Assembly: GCA_003762615.1 (NCBI GenBank)
Contig: RIAZ01000004.1
Coordinates: forward strand, 124,001 to 188,000
Origin: Muribaculaceae bacterium Isolate-037 (Harlan)
GTDB lineage: Bacteria > Bacteroidota > Bacteroidia > Bacteroidales > Muribaculaceae
Direction: 5' to 3'
DNA length: 64,000 nucleotides
Made by a program: the position numbers and the translations under genes. This document shows positions 8,544 to 17,843 of this stretch, piece after piece. Each line of letters begins with the position of its first letter. The stretch's first letter is position 1. The notes beneath the pieces are model-generated. The model saw only the letters and a list, made by a program, of their open reading frames with translations. It was not told the DNA's origin and did no database searches.

Positions 8544-9704
8544 ATGAAAAATCAACTGATACTTTCTGCATTGGTGGCGTTGGGGACGCCCGTGCTCATG
8601 GCACAGGGCTATTTTGACGACGACATCTATTATGATCCTAAAAAGGATCAGACGACTTCGTTTCAAAAGAAGAAAAAGAAGTCAAACTACATTGCCAATA
8701 TGGCAGACATGGACGTCGATACCTATAATCGTCGTGGAGAGCAGTATTATGCCACTCCGATAGATACTATTGGCGCGTATGCTGAAAATGGGGAGGATTT
8801 TGTCTATACCCAACAGATACAGAAATATTACAATCCCACCATTGTTGTAGATAATGCCGATGTGCTTGGCGATTTGCTTGCCAATTCTTATGGCAACGTA
8901 GAGATAGTGATCGACAATAATGGACTGCCGATATTTTCTCCATATACATACTCACCGTGGAGTTATCGTTACTATCCGGGTTGGGGCTTTAATGCCGGTC
9001 CATGGGGATGGAGCGTAGGATTCTATGATCCATGGTATTCATGGAACTGGGGGTGGAATTGGGGACCATCTTGGGCATGGGGTCCGTCTTGGACATGGGG
9101 ACCATCCTGGGGCTGGGGTCCGTCTTGGGGTTGGGGACCATCCTGGGGAGGACCTGTCGGTGGAGGTCGTCCGCCAATGGCGGATTGGCGTCCTTCCGGA
9201 AATCGTCCTTCGGCACCACGTCCGGGTTGGTCATCAACCACGCGTCCCGGTGGAAATCTTGCTCATCGTCAGCCTTCCCGACCCAGCACTTCCGGACGTC
9301 CGTCATCTGGTTCACGCCCGGGTAATATGTCACAGGGGGGATCAATACCACGTCCAGGAGGTAGCACCGGTGTTGTCAATAATAATGGCAGGTGGGAATA
9401 CAACACAAGTGGCACAACAGGTCATCGTAAGGCCGGCACAGGTGTCATAAATACGGGACGCGGCAACGATAACCGGAATACGGGAACAAGGGTAGACCGG
9501 AATACGAACACCAATACCAATCACCGTAGCTATAATACAAATAGAAATACCAATACGAATACCAATCGTAATACGAACTATAATAATAACAGAGGGTCGT
9601 ATAATACGGGTAGAGGTACCGGAGGATTCGGTGGCGGACGTAGTACAGGCGGACGTAGCACAGGCGGACGCAGTACCGGAGGCGGTTCTCGAGGACACCG
9701 TTGA
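8544..9704 (+). CDS. Secreted low-complexity protein with WGPSWG repeats and Gly/Asn/Thr/Arg-rich tail
   Basis: No named family recognised. A signal peptide (MKNQLILSALVALGTPVLMA) is followed by an acidic/lysine patch (DDDIYYDPKK), a folded-looking segment of about 110 residues, and then an aromatic region. The aromatic region contains five tandem six-residue units of the type WGPSWG encoded by 18-base repeats near 9061-9150. The last 180 residues are disordered: Pro/Ser/Arg-rich, then alternating Asn/Thr/Arg/Gly, ending with four GGRST-like units. The protein is exported and may be surface-attached. It lies upstream of an outer-membrane barrel gene but a terminator separates them. The repeat DNA is prone to expansion or contraction. 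Confidence 0.8.
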   Translation: MKNQLILSALVALGTPVLMAQGYFDDDIYYDPKKDQTTSFQKKKKKSNYIANMADMDVDTYNRRGEQYYATPIDTIGAYAENGEDFVYTQQIQKYYNPTIVVDNADVLGDLLANSYGNVEIVIDNNGLPIFSPYTYSPWSYRYYPGWGFNAGPWGWSVGFYDPWYSWNWGWNWGPSWAWGPSWTWGPSWGWGPSWGWGPSWGGPVGGGRPPMADWRPSGNRPSAPRPGWSSTTRPGGNLAHRQPSRPSTSGRPSSGSRPGNMSQGGSIPRPGGSTGVVNNNGRWEYNTSGTTGHRKAGTGVINTGRGNDNRNTGTRVDRNTNTNTNHRSYNTNRNTNTNTNRNTNYNNNRGSYNTGRGTGGFGGGRSTGGRSTGGRSTGGGSRGHR

Positions 9705-9730
9705 TTACTGTCGAAACAATATTCAGCCTT

Positions 9731-9770
9731 ACAAGATCGGGGGCACAAAACTTTTGGGCTCCCGATTGTT
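9731..9770 (+). terminator. Terminator after the Trp-rich protein gene
   Basis: ATCGGGGGC pairs with GCTCCCGAT (one G-U) around an A/T loop, with flanking ACAA / TTGT pairing. The tail is only moderately T-rich. Confidence 0.65.
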
Positions 9771-9878
9771 ATATAATATAGAAGGTCATAATGATCTTTA
9801 TCAACAGTGAGTCAAGGATGCGTATTGTTGACAGGGAGTTAAATTTTCATATTGTCTTATTATTTGCTTTATCGCGCA

Positions 9879-11603
9879 ATGAATAAATCAGTATTTATAT
9901 TAAGTGCCATTCTCTCAGGAGCGGGGATGGCTTATGGTCAAGGAGCAATTGATGCTTACCGTATCTCACAACCAGACATGAAAGGTACTGCACGTTTTAT
10001 GGGAATGGGTGGAGCATTCAGTGCGTTGGGTGGTGATTTATCAACCTTGTCACAGAATCCTGCCGGTATAGGTATATACAGGAGTAATGAGGTGGGATTT
10101 ACAGTGGATCTTGATTGTCAAAGCTCAACGTCAACGTCTCAAGGTATCAGTAATGATATGAGCCAGACAAAGTTCCTTCTCAATAATATTGGAGCGGTGT
10201 TCACGATGCGTCTCCCCAGCATGACGTTTCCGAATGTAAATTTTGGTTTTTCCTACAATAAAGCGGCCTCATTCAACAGGGTTTATGGCGGAAACATACC
10301 AAAGTTATCCAATTCTTTGAGTAACTATATTGCCGGGATTGCAAATGGAGAAGGACTAACGGAGAATGACTTATCGACAACGGATGATTATGACCCATAT
10401 AATCCAACAGATGGAGGATATGTCTTTCCATGGCTTCCGATATTGGGTTATGACGGTTACTTGATAAATCCTACAGGAAGCGGATCAGACACCCAATGGT
10501 TTGGACAATGGGGAAATGGCACATCTGGCACAGGCTCTTTTAAGGTGCATGAGAAAGGTGCTGTAGATGAGTATAACATCGCCATAGGTGGAAATATATC
10601 AAATGTGGTGTATTGGGGTATGAACTTTGATATCGTTAATATGAACTACACGATGCAAAGTCTCTGGTCGGAGAGCCTGAACGATGCCTATGTCCCGGGA
10701 TTGAACAATGAGATTGTTAGGGAGAGTGCGGATTGGCGATTGGGAAATTATTATAACGTTCATGGAAGTGGTTTCAACTATCAGTTTGGCTTGATATTGA
10801 AGCCTATTCAGGAACTACGTTTCGGATTCTCATTCCATACCCCGACTTGGTATAATCTGACTGAAAATTTCGGAGCAAGCATAGATTATACGTATGGCGG
10901 GAATGAAAGCGGGGCTGTTGATACCAATGGCGGCTATCTTGGAGAGAATGAGATGTGTTTCCGGACACCGTGGAAGTTGATTGCCGGAGTGGCGGGAGTA
11001 ATAGACAATCGTCTGATTCTATCGCTTGACTATGAATGGGCGAGCTATGATAAGATGAAATTTTCCGATCCAGGCAGTTATGGAGTCGGTTCCGGCTGGG
11101 GTGGAGATTGGGACTATGATTGGGATCCTTGGTATGGACCAGCCAAAAACCGAGCAGGAGAACTTAAGCCACGTGGATTTGGAGATTACGAAAACAATTC
11201 ATTTTCCGATACAAACAGTGATATCCGTAATTATTACCGTTCAACAAATACTATACGTGTCGGCGCAGAATACCGAGTGACGCCTTCGTTCAGCCTCCGT
11301 GCCGGGTATAGCTATACCACTTCTCCGGTAAAACAGAATGTGGCAGACAATAAGGAGATTATCTGGACTTCCGGCACAATGCCGAATTACAGGTTTGATA
11401 ATCACACAAGCTACATCACATGTGGAGCGGGTTATCGTTATCAGAGATTCTATGTAGATCTTGCATATATCTATAAGAATATGTCGTCAGAGTATCATGC
11501 CTACACGCCGGATGTGGATAACGGCACAGTCATCCCATCGCCTCAGGCAAAACTATCGTTGAATAATAGTCAGATAGTTTTGTCAGCAGGATTAAGATTC
11601 TGA
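9879..11603 (+). CDS. Outer-membrane beta-barrel protein of the OmpP1/FadL/TodX type
   Basis: Likely outer-membrane transporter for hydrophobic compounds. Start at 9879 (MNKSVFILSAILSGAGMAYG, a good signal peptide) is preferred to the upstream in-frame ATG at 9852, which would put extra residues before the signal. The mature N-terminus has the family hallmark GTARFMGMGGAFSALGGDLSTLSQNPAGIG, here broken as GTARFMGMGGAFSALGG and NPAGIG. The remainder is rich in alternating aromatic beta strands and ends ...VLSAGLRF with a terminal Phe as expected for a barrel. Length about 574 residues. Followed by a terminator shared with the convergent methyltransferase gene. The substrate cannot be deduced. 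Confidence 0.85.
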   Translation: MNKSVFILSAILSGAGMAYGQGAIDAYRISQPDMKGTARFMGMGGAFSALGGDLSTLSQNPAGIGIYRSNEVGFTVDLDCQSSTSTSQGISNDMSQTKFLLNNIGAVFTMRLPSMTFPNVNFGFSYNKAASFNRVYGGNIPKLSNSLSNYIAGIANGEGLTENDLSTTDDYDPYNPTDGGYVFPWLPILGYDGYLINPTGSGSDTQWFGQWGNGTSGTGSFKVHEKGAVDEYNIAIGGNISNVVYWGMNFDIVNMNYTMQSLWSESLNDAYVPGLNNEIVRESADWRLGNYYNVHGSGFNYQFGLILKPIQELRFGFSFHTPTWYNLTENFGASIDYTYGGNESGAVDTNGGYLGENEMCFRTPWKLIAGVAGVIDNRLILSLDYEWASYDKMKFSDPGSYGVGSGWGGDWDYDWDPWYGPAKNRAGELKPRGFGDYENNSFSDTNSDIRNYYRSTNTIRVGAEYRVTPSFSLRAGYSYTTSPVKQNVADNKEIIWTSGTMPNYRFDNHTSYITCGAGYRYQRFYVDLAYIYKNMSSEYHAYTPDVDNGTVIPSPQAKLSLNNSQIVLSAGLRF

Positions 11604-11640
11604 TAGAAATATACCTGAAAAGTTTATATAACTTCAAAAG

Positions 11641-11679
11641 AAAAAGGGGTTTCCAAGTGTGAAGGAAACTCCTTTTTTT
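11641..11679. terminator. Bidirectional terminator between the barrel gene and the methyltransferase gene
   Basis: AAAAAGGGGTTTCC pairs with GGAAACTCCTTTTT (one G-U), flanked by A-rich and T-rich runs, so it can work in both directions between two convergent genes. Confidence 0.85.
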
Positions 11680-11685
11680 GTTGGG

Positions 11686-12969
11686 TTACAATTTATGACA
11701 CAAAATAAATATTGGAGTCTTATCCAATCTTGAGGCATAAAGAAAATCAAGATCTCCTTCCTTTACTCCAAGCTGCTTCCTGAGAATATCCGGAGCCACG
11801 GGATAATTCCTTGTTACGATATTTATTGGTTTCCCATGTAGGCTTTTCCGACTTTTTTTATCAGGCAGAGAATCAATCAATAATTTTCTACCAGGGAAAT
11901 CAGGAATAAACTCTGTGGATACAAACAGATGGGATGATGGGGAAAGTTTTTTTATTGATGGGTAGCTGGTTGAAAGAGCATTCCAAGGGGCAAGTTTCAT
12001 CATGGGAGCGTTAGGTTCGTATATGTAATTCCCCGGAGATATGTCTTCTTTCCCGGCATATAATATACCATTATATATAGAATTAATTGGATTGTCGGTT
12101 GAGATGTCATTATATGATTGGGGAACGCATGTCAGCCGATCATTTATCCGAGGAATTTTATATGTGAAACGACTGGAGATTTCTCCATTATTATTTAAAT
12201 CGACTGCTTCAGCAACTATCGGGATAGGATTATCCTCAGAATTGTAGCATAGGTTGTTTATTTCCACTAAAATCTCCTTACATTCACCCATCACGCTTAC
12301 TGCCCGTATGGCTGTAAGGTCGGGAATATCTCTTATGGTCTGAGAGATGTCGAGTAGAGGGGATGCTTTTATAAATATCCTGTCTGCCTTATTTCTTAAC
12401 TCTTTGATCAGAGGGATGACGTCAGGTTGGCAGTCTTTGAAATTGTATACCCGACCGTTTTTATTTCTACGAGCCGGATCAATAAATACAGTGTTGAAAT
12501 GATTTCTTGAATCAGATATGAATCGCACAGAATCGCCGTTGACAACTGTTATGTTGAATAGACCAAGAATTTCTTTATTGTATGTAAGTGCTTGAAATCT
12601 TTCCGGATCAAGTTCGCAAGCAATCAAAGAGCCGGAGTTGCGGGCAATTGCAAACGCATCAATTCCCAATCCTGAGGTCATATCAATAGAACGCTCCGAA
12701 TTTCCTATAATGGATGCATGGAATGTCGCAATGCTTTCATGAGAGGCTTGCTCTGCTGCCAATATTGAAGGGAAAACCACATTTGAGTTTGACAGGAAGT
12801 TTTTCATTTTTATGGCATATTTACGCCGACATTCGATCTGGAGCAATGCGAAGTCCAGATCGAAAGGCAGACTTTTGCCATGATATTTAAGTTTGAGTCT
12901 TGACAGATCTTCTTTAGCATTTACTTCAATAAACTCAAAGAAAGTTTTATCGTATGAATTTATTTTCAT
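11686..12969 (-). CDS. Class I SAM-dependent methyltransferase with C-terminal THUMP-like domain
   Basis: Probably an RNA-modifying enzyme; substrate unknown. 427 residues. The central Rossmann methyltransferase part has the SAM motif DMTSGLGIDAFAIA, the acidic motif IACELDPERF and the catalytic-loop-like segment VFIDPARRNKNGRV. The C-terminal approximately 90 residues (from about LFVSTEFIPDFPGRKLL) match the Bacteroidetes THUMP-like domain I recall. The order N-domain, methyltransferase, THUMP-like is the usual architecture. It converges on the barrel gene and diverges from the exonuclease gene; a -7 box is seen 46 bases upstream. Confidence 0.82.
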   Translation of the reverse strand: MKINSYDKTFFEFIEVNAKEDLSRLKLKYHGKSLPFDLDFALLQIECRRKYAIKMKNFLSNSNVVFPSILAAEQASHESIATFHASIIGNSERSIDMTSGLGIDAFAIARNSGSLIACELDPERFQALTYNKEILGLFNITVVNGDSVRFISDSRNHFNTVFIDPARRNKNGRVYNFKDCQPDVIPLIKELRNKADRIFIKASPLLDISQTIRDIPDLTAIRAVSVMGECKEILVEINNLCYNSEDNPIPIVAEAVDLNNNGEISSRFTYKIPRINDRLTCVPQSYNDISTDNPINSIYNGILYAGKEDISPGNYIYEPNAPMMKLAPWNALSTSYPSIKKLSPSSHLFVSTEFIPDFPGRKLLIDSLPDKKSRKSLHGKPINIVTRNYPVAPDILRKQLGVKEGDLDFLYASRLDKTPIFILCHKL

Positions 12970-13015
12970 TTGATGATTCGTTAAATGACTTAATTGCAGA
13001 TTCTACCTGCAAGTG

Positions 13016-13023
13016 CAAAATTA
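13016..13023 (-). promoter_or_regulatory. -7 promoter box of the THUMP-like methyltransferase gene
   Basis: The minus strand reads TAATTTTG, 46 bases before the ATG at 12969. Confidence 0.55.
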
Positions 13024-13120
13024 ATGAAGAGTTGGAATATGTCAAAATAAATACAGAGATGTTGCGTATAATATAAAGAAGTCTGGAACACTTCAGAAGA
13101 AATAATATATAATTGTAGAA

Positions 13121-13615
13121 ATGTTAAATTTTGCAGCAATAGATTTTGAAACCGCCAATGGCAACGCATGCAGCGTATGTAGTGTCGGTATTGTCGTGGT
13201 TAGAAACGGCCGTATAACAGATAAACGATATAGACTGATTCATCCGGTGCCTAATTATTATAATCCGAGAAATGTAATGGTCCACGGATTAACCCGTAGT
13301 GATACGGATGCCGCTGATACGTTTCCGGAGGTATGGGCAGAATTATCGCCATTATTGGAGGGTCTTCCATTAGTAGCACATTTCAGTCGTTTTGATGAAG
13401 GATGCCTGAAAGCAGCACATAAGAGATTTGAGATGACCTATCCTAACTATAAATTTTATTGTACTTGTGAAGCATCACGCAAGGTCTTCGGTAAAAGATT
13501 GCCCAACCATAAATTGCCAACAGTCGCGAAAGAGTGTGGGTATGACCTTTCAAATCATCATCATGCCCTTGCTGATGCAGAAGCAGCAGCTGTGATAGGT
13601 ATGAAGATATTATAA
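13121..13615 (+). CDS. DnaQ-like DEDDh 3'-5' exonuclease
   Basis: Small exonuclease of the RNase T/DnaQ superfamily, 164 residues, a stand-alone domain. Exo I motif FAAIDFETANG supplies the first Asp and Glu. The central Exo II motif is LVAHFSRFDEGCL. The Exo III motif HHALADAEAAA supplies His and Asp. It might be a repair or proofreading nuclease or a regulator; the polymerase subunit role is not implied by sequence alone. Divergent from the methyltransferase gene; no partner gene follows in the same unit (190 bases to the amidase gene, which has its own promoter). Confidence 0.88.
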   Translation: MLNFAAIDFETANGNACSVCSVGIVVVRNGRITDKRYRLIHPVPNYYNPRNVMVHGLTRSDTDAADTFPEVWAELSPLLEGLPLVAHFSRFDEGCLKAAHKRFEMTYPNYKFYCTCEASRKVFGKRLPNHKLPTVAKECGYDLSNHHHALADAEAAAVIGMKIL

Positions 13616-13779
13616 CCGGAATTGTGCAGTATGGACAATATTGATATAATCTATGCATTTAAATTTTATAGTATAATTCAAAATCCTTTTTTATTCCAAA
13701 TGTGTTATAGAAATGATTCCAAAATTCGTTAAATTTGGTTATTTCACCCATATATTACGGAATAAAAAATAAAATTTAT

Positions 13780-13787
13780 TAATTTTG
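13780..13787 (+). promoter_or_regulatory. -7 promoter box of the amidase-MCE operon
   Basis: TAATTTTG, 18 bases before the ATG at 13806. Confidence 0.6.
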
Positions 13788-13805
13788 TAGCATATACAGA
13801 ACCAG

Positions 13806-15269
13806 ATGAAAAAAAATAGTCAAAATATATTCCTGTTTCTTCTTTTCTCATTGCTGTTATTTCCGGATTGTCTTTACGGAAAGAAAAATCATAAGCAATT
13901 TACAGTGGTCATCGATGCCGGACATGGTGGTAAGGATATCGGTGCTGTAGATAATGGCGCGAAGGAAAAGAATATAAACCTTGGCGTGGCATTACAGCTT
14001 GAAAAACTTCTGGAGAAGAAGCTGAAAGATGTCAAAGTTGTTATGACGCGAAAGGATGACCGCTATCTGACGCTTCAACAACGTGCTGATATAGCTAATA
14101 AATCAAAGGGGAACCTATTCATATCGATCCATACAAACTCGGTAGATAAGAGTAATAAGAACCGAAAGACAATTTCGGGAGCGTCGGTATATGCATTAGG
14201 TCTGCATAAGGATGAGAATAATATGCGTGTGGCGCGTAGAGAGAACTCCGTCATAGAGCTTGAAAGCAATTATAATCAGAAGTACAGTGGCTTTGATCCA
14301 AATAAGGATGAATCGTATATTATTTTTGAGATGGCACAGAAAAAAAATCTCAGTAAGAGTATACGATTTGCCGAGATGGCACAGAAAGAACTTGTGGATG
14401 CCGGACGAAAGGATAGGGGAGTGCATCAGGCAGGATTTTGGGTTCTGTGGGCGACATCGATGCCTTCCGTGCTTATAGAGTTGGATTTCATCTGTAATCC
14501 TAAAACAGCAAAATATCTTGCTTCCAGCCAAGGAGAAAAGGAACTTGCCGGAGCAATATTCAATGCGTTGAAACGATATTATGATAGTTGGGAAGCGGGG
14601 GAAAAGAAGCATCTGTCGGAATCATTGCCGGAAATTGAAGAGCCGGGAGAGTCTGTGGCCGGAGGAGACGTGACTTATGTGGCAAAAATCCCGAGTGCAG
14701 TCAAACGGCGTAAGGGCGTAGCCCCTTCAAAATCAGGCTCCCAACAATCGGAATATACAGTGGCAAAGCGTCGTCGTCGCAATGAAGCCTCAAGAGTGGC
14801 TTCAGATAATAGAAATCTGGAAACCTCTTCAATCCCATTGCATAGCGAACGAGAAAGAGAGGCCTCTTACATAGCCTTTACATCGGAGTCGACGGAATCT
14901 ATCCAAGAGACAAATGCCTTAAGCGATGAAGGTGTGGATAAGAAAAGCAAAAAGAAAAAGAAAAAAGATAAGAAAAAGAAAGAAAAAAAGGGAAGAAAGT
15001 CAAATGCGCACAACGCAAAGACGGATAAATTTGTTAAAGTATATAAAATCCAAATATTAGCATCCGCCGATCGGCTCAAGCAAAACAATCCACGTTTTTG
15101 TGGTCTGTCTCCTATATCCACGTATGAAGAAAAAAATCTGTACAAGTACTATTATGGAGAGAGCACAGATAAACGGGAGATTGAGACAATGCTAAAGGAC
15201 GTGAAAAAGAAAATTCCGGACGCGTTCATAATATCATTGATGAAGAGTGAGAAGACGGCAAAAAAATGA
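13806..15269 (+). CDS. N-acetylmuramoyl-L-alanine amidase (Amidase_3) with poly-Lys linker and C-terminal SPOR-like domain
   Basis: Zinc peptidoglycan hydrolase, exported. 487 residues. Signal peptide over the first 25 residues. Amidase_3 domain about 33-260, with zinc ligands in VVIDAGHGGKD (His40), a Glu at about 54, His in FISIHTNS and the catalytic Glu in SVLIELDFICNP. A long basic linker follows, including a run around residues 380-400 that is almost only lysine. The last about 80 residues (KVYKIQILASADRL... to the end) look like a SPOR/septal peptidoglycan-binding domain. The stop overlaps the start of the MCE gene (ATGA), so the two are translationally coupled, tying cell-wall remodelling to envelope lipid transport. 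Confidence 0.9.
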   Translation: MKKNSQNIFLFLLFSLLLFPDCLYGKKNHKQFTVVIDAGHGGKDIGAVDNGAKEKNINLGVALQLEKLLEKKLKDVKVVMTRKDDRYLTLQQRADIANKSKGNLFISIHTNSVDKSNKNRKTISGASVYALGLHKDENNMRVARRENSVIELESNYNQKYSGFDPNKDESYIIFEMAQKKNLSKSIRFAEMAQKELVDAGRKDRGVHQAGFWVLWATSMPSVLIELDFICNPKTAKYLASSQGEKELAGAIFNALKRYYDSWEAGEKKHLSESLPEIEEPGESVAGGDVTYVAKIPSAVKRRKGVAPSKSGSQQSEYTVAKRRRRNEASRVASDNRNLETSSIPLHSEREREASYIAFTSESTESIQETNALSDEGVDKKSKKKKKKDKKKKEKKGRKSNAHNAKTDKFVKVYKIQILASADRLKQNNPRFCGLSPISTYEEKNLYKYYYGESTDKREIETMLKDVKKKIPDAFIISLMKSEKTAKK

Positions 15270-16180
15270 TTCTAACTATGAAAAAAGTATTTACAAGGGA
15301 ATTTATCATCGGACTATCCGTGATTGGGGCAATAGTCATTCTGTTTTTTGGAATAGACTATCTGAAAGGGATAAATCTGTTTAAGCCTGCAAATTTCTAC
15401 GTAGCGTCCTATTCGAATGTGGCGGGTCTTGAAGTTGCAGCTCCTGTGACGATTGACGGATACAAGGTAGGTCAGGTAAGGGAGATTAATTTCAATTATG
15501 AGAATCCCGGGCATATAGATGTGTTGCTGGCCTTGAATAAATCATTGCGTATCCCCGAGGATTCAAAGGCAGTAATAGCCACAACATTACTTAGTGGGGC
15601 ATACGTTGAGATTAAGCTTGGTAAGAGCACTAAGATGGTGGAGGTAGGTTCTAAAATAGAGGGTTCGGTGACACCTGATATGATGGCCAGTATTTCCGAT
15701 AATCTATTGCCATCAGTGGGTAGCATACTTCCAAAGGTAGACAGTCTGCTCAGCAGCCTTAATACTCTTGTGTCAGATCCGGCATTGCTTAAATCAGTGC
15801 AACGTCTTGATGGAATAACGAATGATCTGAGCCAGGCTACAAATGGTCTTAGTGCCGTCATGAAAAGGGATGTTCCCCGCCTTATGGGAAGTACGGGTCG
15901 CACTGCTGCAAATCTTGATACTATCACAAGAAATCTTGGCGAATTGTCGTTACAGCTCAAGCAACTTCCAATAGGAGCTACCGTTGACAATGTTAATGAA
16001 CTTACCGGGAATCTTGCAAAATTCTCAAACCAGCTTAATAATCCAAATTCCACATTGGGAATGCTGATGAATGATCCCGAATTGTATGAGAGGATAAATA
16101 AGGTGAGTGCAGATATAGATTCGCTTCTTATAGACATACAGAAGAATCCTAAACGGTATATCAGTATAAAATTGCTCTGA
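15266..16180 (+). CDS. MlaD-family MCE protein
   Basis: Periplasmic lipid-transport component anchored by one N-terminal helix. 304 residues from the overlapping ATG at 15266; the ATG at 15278 (MKKVFTREFIIG) is an equally good start. The helix is about residues 12-32. The MCE domain is about 38-118 (YSNVAGLEVAAPVTIDGYKVG). A long helical C-terminus with heptad-like LLSSLNTLVSDP segments follows, as in other MCE proteins that form hexameric tubes. No ATPase or permease partner genes (MlaE/MlaF) are adjacent; they must be elsewhere. Ends with a strong terminator. Confidence 0.9.
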   Translation: MILTMKKVFTREFIIGLSVIGAIVILFFGIDYLKGINLFKPANFYVASYSNVAGLEVAAPVTIDGYKVGQVREINFNYENPGHIDVLLALNKSLRIPEDSKAVIATTLLSGAYVEIKLGKSTKMVEVGSKIEGSVTPDMMASISDNLLPSVGSILPKVDSLLSSLNTLVSDPALLKSVQRLDGITNDLSQATNGLSAVMKRDVPRLMGSTGRTAANLDTITRNLGELSLQLKQLPIGATVDNVNELTGNLAKFSNQLNNPNSTLGMLMNDPELYERINKVSADIDSLLIDIQKNPKRYISIKLL

Positions 16181-16281
16181 TAATTGTTCTAATAATTGTG
16201 GTTGGCTTGTATTATTTGTAGGGAATCTCTACATGCAACCAGAATAACAATAAATGATAAATAGAAACTAAATGATAAATA

Positions 16282-16320
16282 GAAATCCTCTTCGGAATTT
16301 TAATTTCCGGAGAGGATTTT
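16282..16320 (+). terminator. Terminator of the amidase-MCE operon
   Basis: AAATCCTCTTCGGAA pairs with TTCCGGAGAGGATTT (one G-U) and is followed by T residues. Just upstream are two imperfect copies of a 16-17-base AT-rich segment (16251-16284). Confidence 0.85.
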
Positions 16321-16436
16321 TGTAGATATATAACATTGAATTGCAAGATATTGTAAATAAATTGAATTGTGCAAATGTAAAAACTATTTTTTATGTGTTT
16401 TTTTTGTAGTTAATTTGCACTCGCATTTGCATACTA

Positions 16437-17843
16437 ATGGTGGAAGATTTCAAAATAAAATGGGACCGTTGCCTTGAGATAATCAGAGGCAGTATAGGGG
16501 AAACCAAGACATCAACTTGGTTTTCTCCGGCACGTCCGTTGCATTTTGAGAACAATCGGCTTACTCTTGGGATTCCCTCACGTTTTTTTTATGAGAAGTA
16601 TGAGGATGAATTCTACTATATATTATCGAGTACATTAAAGAAAGTATATGGCGATAATGTGCAGCTTGACTATGAGCTTTTTATAATCAAGAATGATACG
16701 GATTCTAAAGTCAAGATAAAGGCATCGCAAAGGAGTGAGGATGTCAAAGGTAAGCTGTCGCAAATAGTGACACCACCACGTCCGTCAGCCGGATTAAATA
16801 AGGGATTGAAAGATGAGTTTGATCCACAGTTGAATGAATCGCTTACATTTGAGAATTATTGTATAGGAGGGAGCAACAGATTGCCCTACACTATAGCTGA
16901 GTATATCGCAAATAATCCTGGGAAGAATGACTTTAATCCCTTTTTCCTTTATGGTTCTGTAGGAGTCGGAAAGACACATCTGATTCAGGCTATCGGCATA
17001 AGAGTGAAAGAGCGCAATCCGAAGGCGAAAGTTCTTTTTGTAACTTTACGACAATTCCAAAATCTTATGGCTAATGCCACAATACATAAGCAGATTCCAA
17101 GTTTTCTAAATTGGTTTCAGCAGATGGATGTGCTTTTGATAGACGACTTGCAGGAGTTGAGCCATAAGGATGGAACTGCCAACGTATTGTTCCCAATCTT
17201 CAATCATCTTCACCAGAATGGTAAGGCATTGGTGTTTACTTGTGATCGACCTCCAATGGAACTTGATGGCATTGCCGATCGTTTGATAGACCGCTTTAAA
17301 TGGGGTATAACAGAACAGTTGCCTAAGCCAGACCTTGCATTGCGAAAAAAGATTCTTACATTTAAGGCATCAAAGAACGGTCTGAATCTTCCTTCAGATG
17401 TCATAGATCTTATAGCAGAGAGTGCCACCAATTCTGTTAGAGAATTGGAAGGTATTGTTATGGGCATCTATTTGCGATCAATAAAGCTTAATGTTCCGAT
17501 AACTCTTCAGCTTGCCCAAGAAGTCATGCAGCATTCTGTGAAGAAGACTGAGCAGAAGATTATAAATTTTGACATGATAGTAGAGGCAACTGCAGATTAT
17601 TATAAACTAAATCCGGATGTCATATTTTCTAAAAGCCGAATCCGAGATATAGCGGATGCCCGTCAGGTAATCATGTATCTTTGTCATAAGCTTACCTCAC
17701 TTTCATCGTCAGCGATAGGTCAAAAATTAAATCGCCGTCATGCAACGGTTCTTCATGGAATATCAACAATCACAGACAGATTGCCATATACAAAGGAATT
17801 GTCGTTGGCAATTGAAAAAATAGAGGAAGATTTGAAACAATAA
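16437..17843 (+). CDS. dnaA: Chromosomal replication initiator DnaA
   Basis: Binds origin DnaA boxes and melts the replication origin. 468 residues, the normal size. Domain I is about 1-85. The AAA+ domain has Walker A GSVGVGKTHL (Lys179) and Walker B VLLIDDLQEL. The domain IV DNA-binding signature RRHATVLHGI is near the C-terminus. A -7-like element TTAATTTG lies at 16409-16416, 20 bases before the ATG. I saw no convincing DnaA boxes in the 16181-16436 interval, so the origin is probably not here. The last codons are part of a 23-bp inverted repeat shared with the convergent TPR gene. Confidence 0.97.
   Translation: MVEDFKIKWDRCLEIIRGSIGETKTSTWFSPARPLHFENNRLTLGIPSRFFYEKYEDEFYYILSSTLKKVYGDNVQLDYELFIIKNDTDSKVKIKASQRSEDVKGKLSQIVTPPRPSAGLNKGLKDEFDPQLNESLTFENYCIGGSNRLPYTIAEYIANNPGKNDFNPFFLYGSVGVGKTHLIQAIGIRVKERNPKAKVLFVTLRQFQNLMANATIHKQIPSFLNWFQQMDVLLIDDLQELSHKDGTANVLFPIFNHLHQNGKALVFTCDRPPMELDGIADRLIDRFKWGITEQLPKPDLALRKKILTFKASKNGLNLPSDVIDLIAESATNSVRELEGIVMGIYLRSIKLNVPITLQLAQEVMQHSVKKTEQKIINFDMIVEATADYYKLNPDVIFSKSRIRDIADARQVIMYLCHKLTSLSSSAIGQKLNRRHATVLHGISTITDRLPYTKELSLAIEKIEEDLKQ

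Noticed and set aside
9023..9698. Several overlapping ORFs in other frames of the Trp-rich protein gene
   Set aside because: Low-complexity GC-rich repeats keep all frames open; only the frame with a signal peptide is credible.
16181..16436. Replication origin upstream of dnaA
   Set aside because: The interval is AT-rich and has a short imperfect direct repeat, but I found no cluster of DnaA boxes (TTATCCACA-like).
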